DNA of 16,898 nucleotides from DATKEG01 sp035544515 (GTDB taxonomy: Bacteria > Acidobacteriota > Vicinamibacteria > Fen-336), in NCBI GenBank assembly GCA_035544515.1, contig DATKEG010000111.1, forward strand, positions 1-16,898. Direction: 5' to 3'. The notes under the pieces were generated by a model, which did not search any database, was not told the DNA's origin, and saw nothing but the letters and a program-made list of their open reading frames with translations. A program made the position numbers and the translations under genes. Shown piece by piece: positions 7,974 to 14,908 of this stretch (positions within the stretch are counted from its first letter, which is position 1; each line of letters begins with the position of its first letter).

Positions 7974-10408
7974 GCGGAGACCTCCGCCGGGCGGGGCCGC
8001 GGCGCGGCCGGCGCCTCCCGGCCCTCGAAGGTCACGTCCGCGCGCGCGGCCTCGACGTCCGCGGCCGTGATCGTGCTGCGGCCCTGCTCGAGCATCCGGT
8101 TGACGGCGTGGATGCAGTACTTCTGGACGACGTACGGCTTGAGCGCGCTCGCTTCCAGGATCTTCTCCACGGCCTCCGCCTCCCAGCGGAAGACGTCCGC
8201 CACGGGCTGGCGGATGAGGGCCTCGGCCTCCTCGCGGCTGAAGGCGGTGAGCTCGATCTCGTCGAAGAAGTTGTACCAGGGGCTGCCTTCGCTCGTCCAG
8301 GTGCGCTTGATGCCCACGCCGCTCATGATGGCCACCAGGTGCTCGGCGAACGTCTTCATGAAGATGCCGCGCAGCCGCTGGTTGATGCGCTCCGAGTACT
8401 GGTTGAGGACGTCCACCTCGTCGATGAGCAGCACCAGCTTGACCTTGCGGGAGGTGTGGGCCTTGAGGTGCTCGATCACGCGCTGCATGTCGTGGCTGAA
8501 GTCCCGGCCGTCGTACCGTTCGGCGCCCGCGTGGAAGCGCAGGCCGGGCAGCTCCGCGGCCACCAGCTTCAGGTTCTCGAGCACGTCCGACATGACGGCG
8601 TGGAAGAACCCCTCTTCCGTGACGCCCTGCAGGTCGGTGAAGACGGGATAGAAGCGGTACTCCGTACCCTCGTCCTCCTCCAGCGCCTTCTTGAGGCGGT
8701 AGAGGAAGGTCGTCTTCCCGATGCGGCGCTCGCCCGTGATCATCAGGCTGTTGTGGTGGAGGACGTTCAGGATGCGCGAGAGCAGCTTCCGGCGGCCGAA
8801 GAACATCTCCTCGGCCATGACCGGCGCGCCCGCGATGTAGGGGTTGAAGCGGCGGCGCACGGCGCGGCGGCGGCGCGCGCGTTGCGCGGCGTAGCCGATC
8901 CCCACCAGGCCGAAGGCGCCGGCCACCGCGGAGGGGAGGAAGGCCTGCGTCTCGTAGAAGCGCAGGCGGCGGTAGACGTCGAAGGACTCCACGGTCTTGA
9001 CCCCGCTCGAGTCCTCCGCGATCACGACCAGCCGGTTGGGTCCGGGCTCCAGCAGGAAGACCTGTCCGAGCCGCACCGAGCGGCTGTATTGGCCGGTCTG
9101 CGGGTCGGGATCGATCGCCTGCTGGGACAGGATCTGGTCCCCCACCCGGAACTCGATGGCGGCCAGGCCCCGGTCGTCGGACGCCACGCCGCTGAGCGCG
9201 ATCCGGCCGGCGTCGACCTCGCCCGGAGGCGTCTCCAGGAAGAGGATGGCGGGGGGAGTGTTCGGGTAGACCTTCTCGAACATCTCGTCACCCGTCATGC
9301 GCTCGGCGAAGATCCGGCGCTCCCGCGCGCGCGGGTTCGTGGGATCGAGCTCCACCACGCTGCCGAACGTGACCATCGCCTCGGCGAACTTGCGCGCGGA
9401 CACGAAGCGCTCCCCGTCGGCCATGAGCGACTCGATGCGCAGGCGGTCGGCCTTCGCCCTGCGGATCCCCTCCACGCCCTTCTGCGCCCTCCGGAACCAG
9501 GAGGCGGCCTCCGCGTCGAGCGGGTCCGCCGCGGCCTGCGCCAGCGGCTTGAGCGCGCTCTCGTATTGGCCGCTCTCCACCAGGCGGCGGCCCTCGGCGA
9601 GCTCACGGGCCCGCTGCTGCTGCGTGGTGAAGGCGAGGATCCGCGCCTCGGCGCTCTCGCGGCCCTCGAGGGCGGCGGCGTGCCGCGGCTCGAGGCTCAG
9701 GACCTCCTCGAAGCGGATCTTGGCCTCCGCCAGCCTGTCGTCGGCCAGCAACCGGCGCCCGGCCTCGAGCGCCCGGTCGATCCGCTCCGCCCGCGCCGCC
9801 TGTTCCTGCCTCTCGTTGAGCTCCTGCCGGATCTTCTGCGCCCGCTCGCGGATCGCCTCCTGCTGCGGCTCGTCGAGCACCTCGGCCACCTTCTGGGCCT
9901 GGGCCAGGCGCGCGAGCGCCTCCTCGAGCTTGCCTTCGCGCTGGAGCTCGTCGCCCTCCTGGCGCAGCTGGCGTACGGTGGCCAGGGCGACGCGGGCGCG
10001 CCGCCGCGTCTCCTCCGCGTCGGCCAGCTCCTTCGCCTTCAGCCCGGCCTCGCTGCGCAGCTTGACCAGCTCCGCGTACCGGCTGCGGTGCCCCTTGATC
10101 GCGCCCTGCCGTTCCTCCGCGTTGAACGCCTCGGCCGCCGCCGCGTGCTGGCCCAGGCGCTGGAGGCACACGCCCTGGTGGAAGTAGGGAAAGTAGTCCA
10201 CGAACTGGAGGCCGTACGTCTGCTCCTGCATGGCCGACCGGGGCTTGAGCTGCAGGGCCAGGCTGAGGCTGTCGAGCGCGGCCGGACAGCGGTCCGCCAC
10301 GATGTGCTTCTGCGCGTCCGCGTAGTGGACGTACCACTCACGGGCCGCCCACGCCGGTGCGCCGGCCAGGACGAGGACGAGGGTCAGACGCCAGGGGTGG
10401 TGTCGCAT
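7970..10408 (-). CDS. Transmembrane protein: periplasmic TPR/coiled-coil and Ig-like domains joined to cytoplasmic ATPase
   Basis: An 812-residue protein with an unusual order of parts. Residues 1-21 are a signal peptide (cleavage near AWA). Residues 22-380 hold TPR-like helices and charged coiled coil (for example 26-100, 145-175, 205-250, 265-300, 325-360). Residues 385-480 form an Ig-like beta domain (LSGVASDDRGLAAIEF, then PGPNRLVVIAEDSSGV). A single membrane helix covers about 489-508 and is followed by RARRRRAVRRR, a strong stop-transfer. The cytoplasmic ATPase then begins FNPYIAGAPV...MFFGRR (521-540), with Walker A GERRIGKT (559-566), Walker B LVLLIDEVDVL (658-668, Asp663/Glu664) and a helical lid to about 790. 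This suggests that a signal or load sensed by the periplasmic repeats is passed to the ATPase. It is coupled by GTGA to the second ATPase and lies 94 bp after the actin-like gene. A possible -10 (TAGACT, minus strand) lies about 30 nt upstream of the ATG, but the ribosome-binding site is weak. Confidence 0.85.
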   Translation of the reverse strand: MRHHPWRLTLVLVLAGAPAWAAREWYVHYADAQKHIVADRCPAALDSLSLALQLKPRSAMQEQTYGLQFVDYFPYFHQGVCLQRLGQHAAAAEAFNAEERQGAIKGHRSRYAELVKLRSEAGLKAKELADAEETRRRARVALATVRQLRQEGDELQREGKLEEALARLAQAQKVAEVLDEPQQEAIRERAQKIRQELNERQEQAARAERIDRALEAGRRLLADDRLAEAKIRFEEVLSLEPRHAAALEGRESAEARILAFTTQQQRARELAEGRRLVESGQYESALKPLAQAAADPLDAEAASWFRRAQKGVEGIRRAKADRLRIESLMADGERFVSARKFAEAMVTFGSVVELDPTNPRARERRIFAERMTGDEMFEKVYPNTPPAILFLETPPGEVDAGRIALSGVASDDRGLAAIEFRVGDQILSQQAIDPDPQTGQYSRSVRLGQVFLLEPGPNRLVVIAEDSSGVKTVESFDVYRRLRFYETQAFLPSAVAGAFGLVGIGYAAQRARRRRAVRRRFNPYIAGAPVMAEEMFFGRRKLLSRILNVLHHNSLMITGERRIGKTTFLYRLKKALEEDEGTEYRFYPVFTDLQGVTEEGFFHAVMSDVLENLKLVAAELPGLRFHAGAERYDGRDFSHDMQRVIEHLKAHTSRKVKLVLLIDEVDVLNQYSERINQRLRGIFMKTFAEHLVAIMSGVGIKRTWTSEGSPWYNFFDEIELTAFSREEAEALIRQPVADVFRWEAEAVEKILEASALKPYVVQKYCIHAVNRMLEQGRSTITAADVEAARADVTFEGREAPAAPRPRPAEVSA

Positions 10409-10457
10409 GGCTTCGAGGGGACGGAGCGATCTAGTCTAACCGCGGCCACCCTCGGAG

Positions 10458-10489
10458 CGGCCCGGCCGGGTCTGGACCGGGCCGGGCCG
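10458..10489 (-). terminator. Strong GC hairpin after the actin-like gene
   Basis: The outer 10 bp (CGGCCCGGCC / GGCCGGGCCG) pair perfectly and a further 3-4 bp can form inside one mismatch. It starts 13 nt after the actin-like stop on the transcribed strand. No U-run follows, so it could be a Rho-independent terminator of the U-less kind, a partial terminator, or an mRNA 3'-end stabiliser that sets unequal levels of actin-like protein and ATPase. Confidence 0.4.
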
Positions 10490-10502
10490 GAGGTCGTTGG
10501 CG

Positions 10503-11567
10503 CTACTTCTCGTAGAGGGCCGCGATCAGCGCGCCGCGCGCGGTGGCGGTCAGGGGATCGGAGGCCATGCGCACGCCGGAGATCTCGATGGGCAGGCTCG
10601 CCCCGCCCTTGAGCGTCTTGTCGAACAGCTCCTTGAACCCCTTCGGCTTCGCGGTGCCGCCCGAGAGCACGATGGTCAGGGCGCGGTCGCTCTTGGGCAG
10701 CTTCTCCGCGTGCGAGAGGTTCTTGCGCAGGGCGTCCACCAGCTCCTCGACCAGGTCCTCGTAATAGATGTGCAGCGCCTTCTCGAACTTGTCGCGCGGC
10801 GGGCGGCTCAGGTCGAGGCCCTCTTCCTTGTGGACCTTGACCCGGGTGGCGTGCTCGTTGACGACCGCGCCCACCGCCTGGTCGATGTAGTCGCCGCCCC
10901 GGGGGATGCTGAACATGATCGAGGGGATCGACAGGTAGGCGAGGGTGACGTTGCACATGCCGCCGCCGCAGGAGATGCCGATGCCGGTGAAGTTCTGGTC
11001 CTCCAGCTCGGAGAAGATCACGGCCAGGCCCTCGTTGATGGCCACCGCCTTGTAGCCCTGCCCCTCGAAGTACCGGCGCAGCGTGGCCTCGTGGTAGGTC
11101 AGCTCCGGGTCCTTGCCCTCGATGGCCGCGGGCACCGAGAAGGCCAGGATCTCGCCCTGCGCGCGCGCCTTGGGGATGAGCGTCTGCAGGATGGCCTCCA
11201 GCACGGGCAGGGCCAGCTTCTCCTTGGCGTTGAGCAGGCCGTCCGCCATGGGCCGCCGCACGTTCGCGTTGAACATGTTGGCGAACTTCTCGGTGGCGGT
11301 GCCGTAGATGACCAGCTCGTCGTCGTCACGGTAGTAGGCGATCTGGTTCTGGCCCAGGATGTTCTCGGTGAAGCGCGACCAGGGGACCGGGATGAACGCG
11401 TTGAGCTGGGAGCCCGTCTCGATATTGCGGCTCTTCTGTCGCGCGGCCACCACCTTGCTGGTGCCCACGTCGCAGCCCATGGGATGGGCCCCCGTCTTCT
11501 CGAGGTCGTCGATGCGCTCTTCGACCTCCTGCGCGACCTTCCACAGATGGTCCTTGCGCTCGTCCAT
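10503..11567 (-). CDS. Actin-fold (MreB/MamK-like) protein
   Basis: A 354-residue protein with the actin/Hsp70 ATPase layout. Residues 1-28 form a charged helix not found in MreB. Phosphate-1 is GCDVGTSKVV (31-40). A connecting segment has NEGLA (178-182), matching the EPLAA loop of MreB. Phosphate-2 is GIGISCGGGMCNV (195-207). The adenosine motif is IVLSGGTAKPKGF (299-311). Length matches MreB (about 345). In phosphate-2 the usual Asp (D-I-G-G-G-T in MreB) is Ser199, so ATP hydrolysis may be altered. The start has an excellent Shine-Dalgarno sequence (GGAGG, 6 nt before ATG). Neighbours are a membrane-bound peptidoglycan amidase upstream and a membrane-spanning ATPase downstream, so a cytoskeletal or scaffold role at the envelope is the best inference. 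No partner mreC, mreD, pbp2, rodA or ftsZ is nearby, which argues against canonical MreB. Confidence 0.85.
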   Translation of the reverse strand: MDERKDHLWKVAQEVEERIDDLEKTGAHPMGCDVGTSKVVAARQKSRNIETGSQLNAFIPVPWSRFTENILGQNQIAYYRDDDELVIYGTATEKFANMFNANVRRPMADGLLNAKEKLALPVLEAILQTLIPKARAQGEILAFSVPAAIEGKDPELTYHEATLRRYFEGQGYKAVAINEGLAVIFSELEDQNFTGIGISCGGGMCNVTLAYLSIPSIMFSIPRGGDYIDQAVGAVVNEHATRVKVHKEEGLDLSRPPRDKFEKALHIYYEDLVEELVDALRKNLSHAEKLPKSDRALTIVLSGGTAKPKGFKELFDKTLKGGASLPIEISGVRMASDPLTATARGALIAALYEK

Positions 11568-11594
11568 TGATTCCTCCGTTAACGGTCATTGCTC

Positions 11595-11617
11595 GGCGCC
11601 GAAGTGCATCCGGCGCC
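11595..11617. repeat. Intergenic hairpin, copy B
   Basis: Arms GGCGCCG and CGGCGCC pair perfectly around a 9-base centre. Read on the same strand it matches copy A at 4771-4791 at nearly every position, including flanking GCTC and TCGC bases. It lies between the amidase stop and the actin-like ribosome-binding site. Confidence 0.6.
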
Positions 11618-11638
11618 TCGCGTTCAAGCGGGCGGACG

Positions 11639-13006
11639 CTACGCGCCCCCCCGTACCCCCCCCGGCTTGCGGCTCGCCGCGGGGTCGTCCCTGGCCGCCG
11701 TCGCCGTCTCCGCCCGGGACTGCTCGGTCAGCCACCGGTCGTAGAGGCCCTGCCGCTCGCGGCGGACCTCGTCCACCGTCTGGCCCCGGCGCGCGGCCTC
11801 GCGGGCGAGCGCGCGCTCGGCCTCGCGCACGCCCGCCCACGGCTCGCCCAGGACCTTCAGGAAGTCGTCGTCGTGTGCGAATCCGAACAGCTCCACGCTC
11901 GGCGGCAGGAGCTGGTACTGGTCCGGCAGCCCGAAGGCCTCGAACGGGAACCCGCGGGCCCAGTCGAGGTGGTGCCCGATGAGGTGCTTCTTGGGGTTGA
12001 CGCTGGTGAGCCCGTGCGCCACGCACATCTCGGCCGGGATCTCCCAGCGCCCGCGTAGCCAGTCGCTCAGGTTGCGTCCGGCCGCGAACTGCGCCTGCGT
12101 GATGGGCAGCGCGCGTCCGCCCTCCCAGCGCGTCTCGAACGAGACGCCCAGGAACGAGTGGTTCAGGTTGAGGTGGATGCGGTCGCCCTGGGCCCACACC
12201 GAGTGGCCGGCGTGGTTCGCCTTGCTCTCCTCCTCCACGACCCGGTAGACGCGACCGAAGCGGTCGATCAGGTAGTGGTAGAGCTTGTGGCGCTTCACCC
12301 AGCGCAGGAGCTGCACGCTGCTGAGCCGCAGGTTGTCGTTGAAACCCTCTTCGAGCGGCCACACATCGCTCTCGGACGTGTGGAAGAGGATGCCGGCCGG
12401 ACGGTCGTGGATGACGGGCACGAGCCCGGTCGCGCGGTCGAACACGTGGAACTTCCTTGGCTCGCCGGGCACGGCATGGCGGGTGTCGATGCGCAGCCCG
12501 TTGCTGTACTGCTCGAAGCCTTCGCCGTGCTCGACCAGCCAGACGGCGGCGGGCGCCACGCCGGCCGGGATCACGAGCGGCGCGAGCACCGGCGCCGGCG
12601 CGGGTGCGGGCGGAGCCGGCTCCGCGGCGACCGTCACCGGCAGCGCGCGCGACCGCCAGTACCGGTACGCGAACGTGCTGAGCCCGGTCATCGCGCCCAC
12701 GACGATCAGGGCCACGACCGCGGTCACCGCGCGACCGAATGCCACCGACAGCCGCGTGCCGACCGTGAGGTCGGCGGGGGAGGCCAGCCCATGCCTCTTC
12801 ATGAGCTGCCGCAGACCCTCGAGCCCGGCCCACCTGTAGAGCATCCTGCGGGCCGGGCGGAAGGGGACCTTCTGGACGACCCGGTCCACCTGCCGGTACT
12901 CGGGCAGGTACGATCGGATGAAGCGCAGCTTCGCTACCGGATCGGTGATGCCCCGGGTGACCTCCTCCAGGGCTTCCAGGAATTCGCCCGGGTGCTCCTT
13001 CGCCAC
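11639..13006 (-). CDS. Membrane-anchored N-acetylmuramoyl-L-alanine amidase (Amidase_2/PGRP fold)
   Basis: A zinc amidase expected to cut the bond between muramic acid and the stem peptide of peptidoglycan. Numbering here follows the longer TTG frame from 13033. Residues 1-98 are a helical, charged, cytoplasmic domain; about 100-125 is one membrane helix; 130-160 is an Ala/Pro linker. The Amidase_2 domain spans about 200-370, with FHTS (His218), ANHAGHS (His274, His277), NLNHSFLGVSFE (289-300) and GHHLDW (353-358). The usual third ligand (Asp in AmpD) appears to be Glu365 or another residue. After 385 comes a charged helical tail. I prefer the GTG at 13006: GGAGGGG lies 9 nt before it and the promoter would start the mRNA near 13036, only ~3 nt before the TTG. 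That start removes nine residues only. The actin-like gene follows after 71 bp. Confidence 0.85.
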   Translation of the reverse strand: MAKEHPGEFLEALEEVTRGITDPVAKLRFIRSYLPEYRQVDRVVQKVPFRPARRMLYRWAGLEGLRQLMKRHGLASPADLTVGTRLSVAFGRAVTAVVALIVVGAMTGLSTFAYRYWRSRALPVTVAAEPAPPAPAPAPVLAPLVIPAGVAPAAVWLVEHGEGFEQYSNGLRIDTRHAVPGEPRKFHVFDRATGLVPVIHDRPAGILFHTSESDVWPLEEGFNDNLRLSSVQLLRWVKRHKLYHYLIDRFGRVYRVVEEESKANHAGHSVWAQGDRIHLNLNHSFLGVSFETRWEGGRALPITQAQFAAGRNLSDWLRGRWEIPAEMCVAHGLTSVNPKKHLIGHHLDWARGFPFEAFGLPDQYQLLPPSVELFGFAHDDDFLKVLGEPWAGVREAERALAREAARRGQTVDEVRRERQGLYDRWLTEQSRAETATAARDDPAASRKPGGVRGGA

Positions 13007-13042
13007 CGTCCGCGGCCCCTCCAAGGGCTTCAATGTCGTGGG

Positions 13043-13071
13043 ATTATAGGCCGGCAGCCCTTCCCGGCCAA
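13043..13071 (-). promoter_or_regulatory. Sigma-70-type promoter of the amidase gene
   Basis: On the minus strand TTGGCC (13071-13066) is followed by a 17-base spacer and a perfect TATAAT (13048-13043). It is the best-spaced promoter in the window and would drive amidase, actin-like protein and possibly the ATPase pair. Confidence 0.65.
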
Positions 13072-13072
13072 A

Positions 13073-13471
13073 TCACCCGAACAGCGGCCGCGTGAACACG
13101 GCCCCCGCGCGAGGCGAACGCAGGTACGCAAAAAGCAGCACCGAAGAAGGCACCTGGAAGAGGCTCTGGATCACGAGCGAGGGCGGGTACCGCAGGGGGG
13201 CCTGGCCGAAGGCCAGGACGAGGACGGCGACGTACAGGACGATCGCGGCCAGGCAATAGACGATGGCGATCGTCCGGCAGAGCGCGATCCGATGCCACAG
13301 GCCCCAGGCCAGCAGAAAATGGAGCAGCGCGCGACCGAGCGCCTCCCAGGCCGGCCAGAAGGGCCACGGCCGCGGCAGCTCCCAGAGCGACAAGCCCAGC
13401 TCCAGGACGCCCGCGACGGTGAAAAAGGCACAGACGGCGAGCCGTCCCGTCGGCCGTGCCTGCGCACCCAT
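13073..13471 (-). CDS. Small integral membrane protein with four predicted helices
   Basis: A 132-residue hydrophobic protein, family not recognised. Likely membrane helices are near 11-30, 44-60, 66-88 and 98-117. Short basic ends (MGAQARPTGR and RSPRAGAVFTR) would lie in the cytoplasm. The frame runs upstream to 13801, but that part is Arg/Ser-rich and antisense to the PilZ gene. The ATG at 13471 is chosen because the hydrophobic region begins right after it and a TATAGT hexamer lies 7 nt upstream. No Shine-Dalgarno sequence is seen, so the mRNA may be leaderless. It ends just upstream of the amidase promoter, so it is probably a separate unit, divergent from the PilZ gene. Confidence 0.7.
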   Translation of the reverse strand: MGAQARPTGRLAVCAFFTVAGVLELGLSLWELPRPWPFWPAWEALGRALLHFLLAWGLWHRIALCRTIAIVYCLAAIVLYVAVLVLAFGQAPLRYPPSLVIQSLFQVPSSVLLFAYLRSPRAGAVFTRPLFG

Positions 13472-13478
13472 CGCGCGG

Positions 13479-13484
13479 ACTATA
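13479..13484 (-). promoter_or_regulatory. Probable -10 element of the four-helix membrane protein gene
   Basis: TATAGT on the minus strand ends 7 nt before the ATG at 13471. Transcription would start at or next to the start codon. No matching -35 is visible. Confidence 0.45.
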
Positions 13485-13558
13485 TCCGTGTCCCTTCTCC
13501 GGGCTCGTCCGGCTCGCTCGACGCCGACGGGTCGTTCGGGTCCTACCCCGAAATTGAC

Positions 13559-13564
13559 TAGAAT
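13559..13564 (+). promoter_or_regulatory. Probable -10 element of the PilZ gene
   Basis: TAGAAT ends 7 nt before the GTG at 13572, the same hexamer and nearly the same spacing as in front of the helicase. A TTGACT overlaps it on the left but is too close to act as its -35. Confidence 0.45.
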
Positions 13565-13571
13565 CACGCTC

Positions 13572-13961
13572 GTGGCGAAGAACACGATGGCCGGCCGGGA
13601 CACCAGCCGCCGGCGCGTGCCGCGCCTTCCCATCGAGCGGGACGGGTCTCTCTCCGGCCGGCGGCCGCGGCCGGTCAAGGTCCTGGACCTGAGCCGGTCG
13701 GGTTGCCTCGTGCGTTGCGACGCGCTGCTCGACCCGGGCGCGATCCTCGACCTCGAGCTGCGGCTCGAAGCCGAGCCGCTGCGCGCGAAGGTGCGCGTCA
13801 CGAACTCGTGCCTCGACGGGGCGGTGGCGCCCGGGCAGCCCTACCGCTTCCTGGCCGGGCTCGAGTTCCTGAGCCTTTCCGCGCGGGAGCAGGCCGCCCT
13901 GCGGCGCTTCCTGGAAGACGAGAGGAGGCGTCGGCGGAGTGCGGACGCGGCCGCTCTCTGA
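13572..13961 (+). CDS. PilZ-domain protein (probable c-di-GMP receptor)
   Basis: A 129-residue single-domain protein. It carries both cyclic-di-GMP contact motifs: an R-x-x-x-R in RRRVPR (13-18) and D-x-S-x-x-G in DLSRSG (39-44). They are followed by the beta-barrel strands (LDLELRLEAEPLRAKVRV, then FLAGLEFLSLS) and a C-terminal basic helix. Such proteins bind the second messenger and alter motility, secretion or polysaccharide output through partners. I chose the GTG at 13572, 7 nt after TAGAAT; an ATG at 13587 is the alternative and removes only five residues. The longer upstream frame from 13263 is antisense to the membrane protein gene and is not coding. Its 3' end overlaps the GNAT gene by 23 bp. 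Confidence 0.85.
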   Translation: MAKNTMAGRDTSRRRVPRLPIERDGSLSGRRPRPVKVLDLSRSGCLVRCDALLDPGAILDLELRLEAEPLRAKVRVTNSCLDGAVAPGQPYRFLAGLEFLSLSAREQAALRRFLEDERRRRRSADAAAL

Positions 13962-14886
13962 GGTCGGCGCCCGCGAGCTGCGGCCGCTGCTTCAGGAGGA
14001 ATGCGCGCACTGGGCGCGCGAGCTGTTCTGGGACTTCGCGGACGTCTCCTCGGCCGTGGCCAGCGGGCTCGAGCGGCGCGCGCTGACCGGCTTCCTGCTC
14101 CAGGACGGGCCCCGGCCGGTGTCGTATTGCTACTACATGCTCGACGGCGGCCGCGCCATCGTCGGCTCGCTGTTCGCGGGAGAGGGCTTCCGCGGCCGCG
14201 GACTCGAGGAATCGCTGCTCGACCAGGTGCTGGCCGAGGCGCAGGCGCATCCGCGCAACGACCGCGTGGAATGCCAGACGCTGTTCTCCACCACTTCGGC
14301 CGCGGACGCGCGCTTCGTGCGCGCCGGCTTCCACAGCCGGGGACGGCATTACCTCGTACGGCCGCTGTCGCAGCCGGTGGAGCCGCCCGCGCACCGCTTC
14401 AAGCTGCGTCCGTTCCGCCGCGAGGACCTCTCGCTGGCCGCGTACATCGTGCACCGCAGCCACCAGGGCACGCTCGACGCCGCGCTGAACCTGACCTACG
14501 CCAGCCCGGCGCACTGCCGCGGCTTCGTGGAGACGCTGGTCCTGCGCGCGGGCTGTGGCCGCTTCGATCCCGACGCGTCGTTCGTGGTCGAGTCCCCCGA
14601 GGGCACTCTGGGCGTGGTGCTGGCGAGCCACCTCTCGCGCAGCAACGGGCACATCTGCCAGGTCTCGGTGCTGCCCGAGGCCCAGGCCCGCGGGCTGGGC
14701 GAGGCCCTGATGACCGCGGCCCTGGACTCGTTCCGCCGCCAGGGGCTGCAGACCGCGAGCCTGTCCGTCACCGTCGACAACCTGCGGGCGTATCGCCTCT
14801 ACGAGCGGCTCGGCTTCCGCCTGCGCAAGCAGTTCGCCGCGCACGCCTGGGCGCGCCCGCCCGCGCGCATCGAGCTGCCCGCCTGA
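13939..14886 (+). CDS. Tandem GNAT-family N-acetyltransferase
   Basis: A 315-residue protein made of two GNAT folds. The C-terminal one (about 153-300) is canonical: acetyl-CoA loop QVSVLPEAQARGLGEALM (241-258, with A-R-G-L-G-E), then SVTVDNLRAYRLYERLGF (276-293). The N-terminal one (about 1-145) keeps GEGFRGRGLEESLL (81-94) and a FVRAGF end, so it may be a degenerate or structural copy. The two-domain layout recalls mycothiol synthase-like proteins, but nothing here identifies the substrate. The start is a GTG inside the end of the PilZ gene, with AGGAGG about 11 nt upstream, so translation is probably coupled. The TolB-like/TPR gene follows after 22 bp, probably in the same operon. Confidence 0.88.
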   Translation: MRTRPLSEVGARELRPLLQEECAHWARELFWDFADVSSAVASGLERRALTGFLLQDGPRPVSYCYYMLDGGRAIVGSLFAGEGFRGRGLEESLLDQVLAEAQAHPRNDRVECQTLFSTTSAADARFVRAGFHSRGRHYLVRPLSQPVEPPAHRFKLRPFRREDLSLAAYIVHRSHQGTLDAALNLTYASPAHCRGFVETLVLRAGCGRFDPDASFVVESPEGTLGVVLASHLSRSNGHICQVSVLPEAQARGLGEALMTAALDSFRRQGLQTASLSVTVDNLRAYRLYERLGFRLRKQFAAHAWARPPARIELPA

Positions 14887-14908
14887 TGGGGCGAACCCCG
14901 GGGAAGCC

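Noticed and set aside
6921..10408. Defence-system reading of the two STAND-like ATPases
   Set aside because: STAND ATPases occur in antiphage systems, but no nuclease, protease, TIR or other effector domain is present and the neighbours are envelope genes.
8108..10612. Plus-strand 834-codon frame opposite the transmembrane ATPase
   Set aside because: Antisense shadow. The minus-strand frame has a signal peptide, membrane helix and Walker motifs; the plus frame has no recognisable domain.
10503..11567. Canonical MreB or plasmid ParM
   Set aside because: No mreC/mreD/pbp2/rodA or parR-like gene is nearby, no centromere-like repeat array is seen, and the phosphate-2 motif is atypical.
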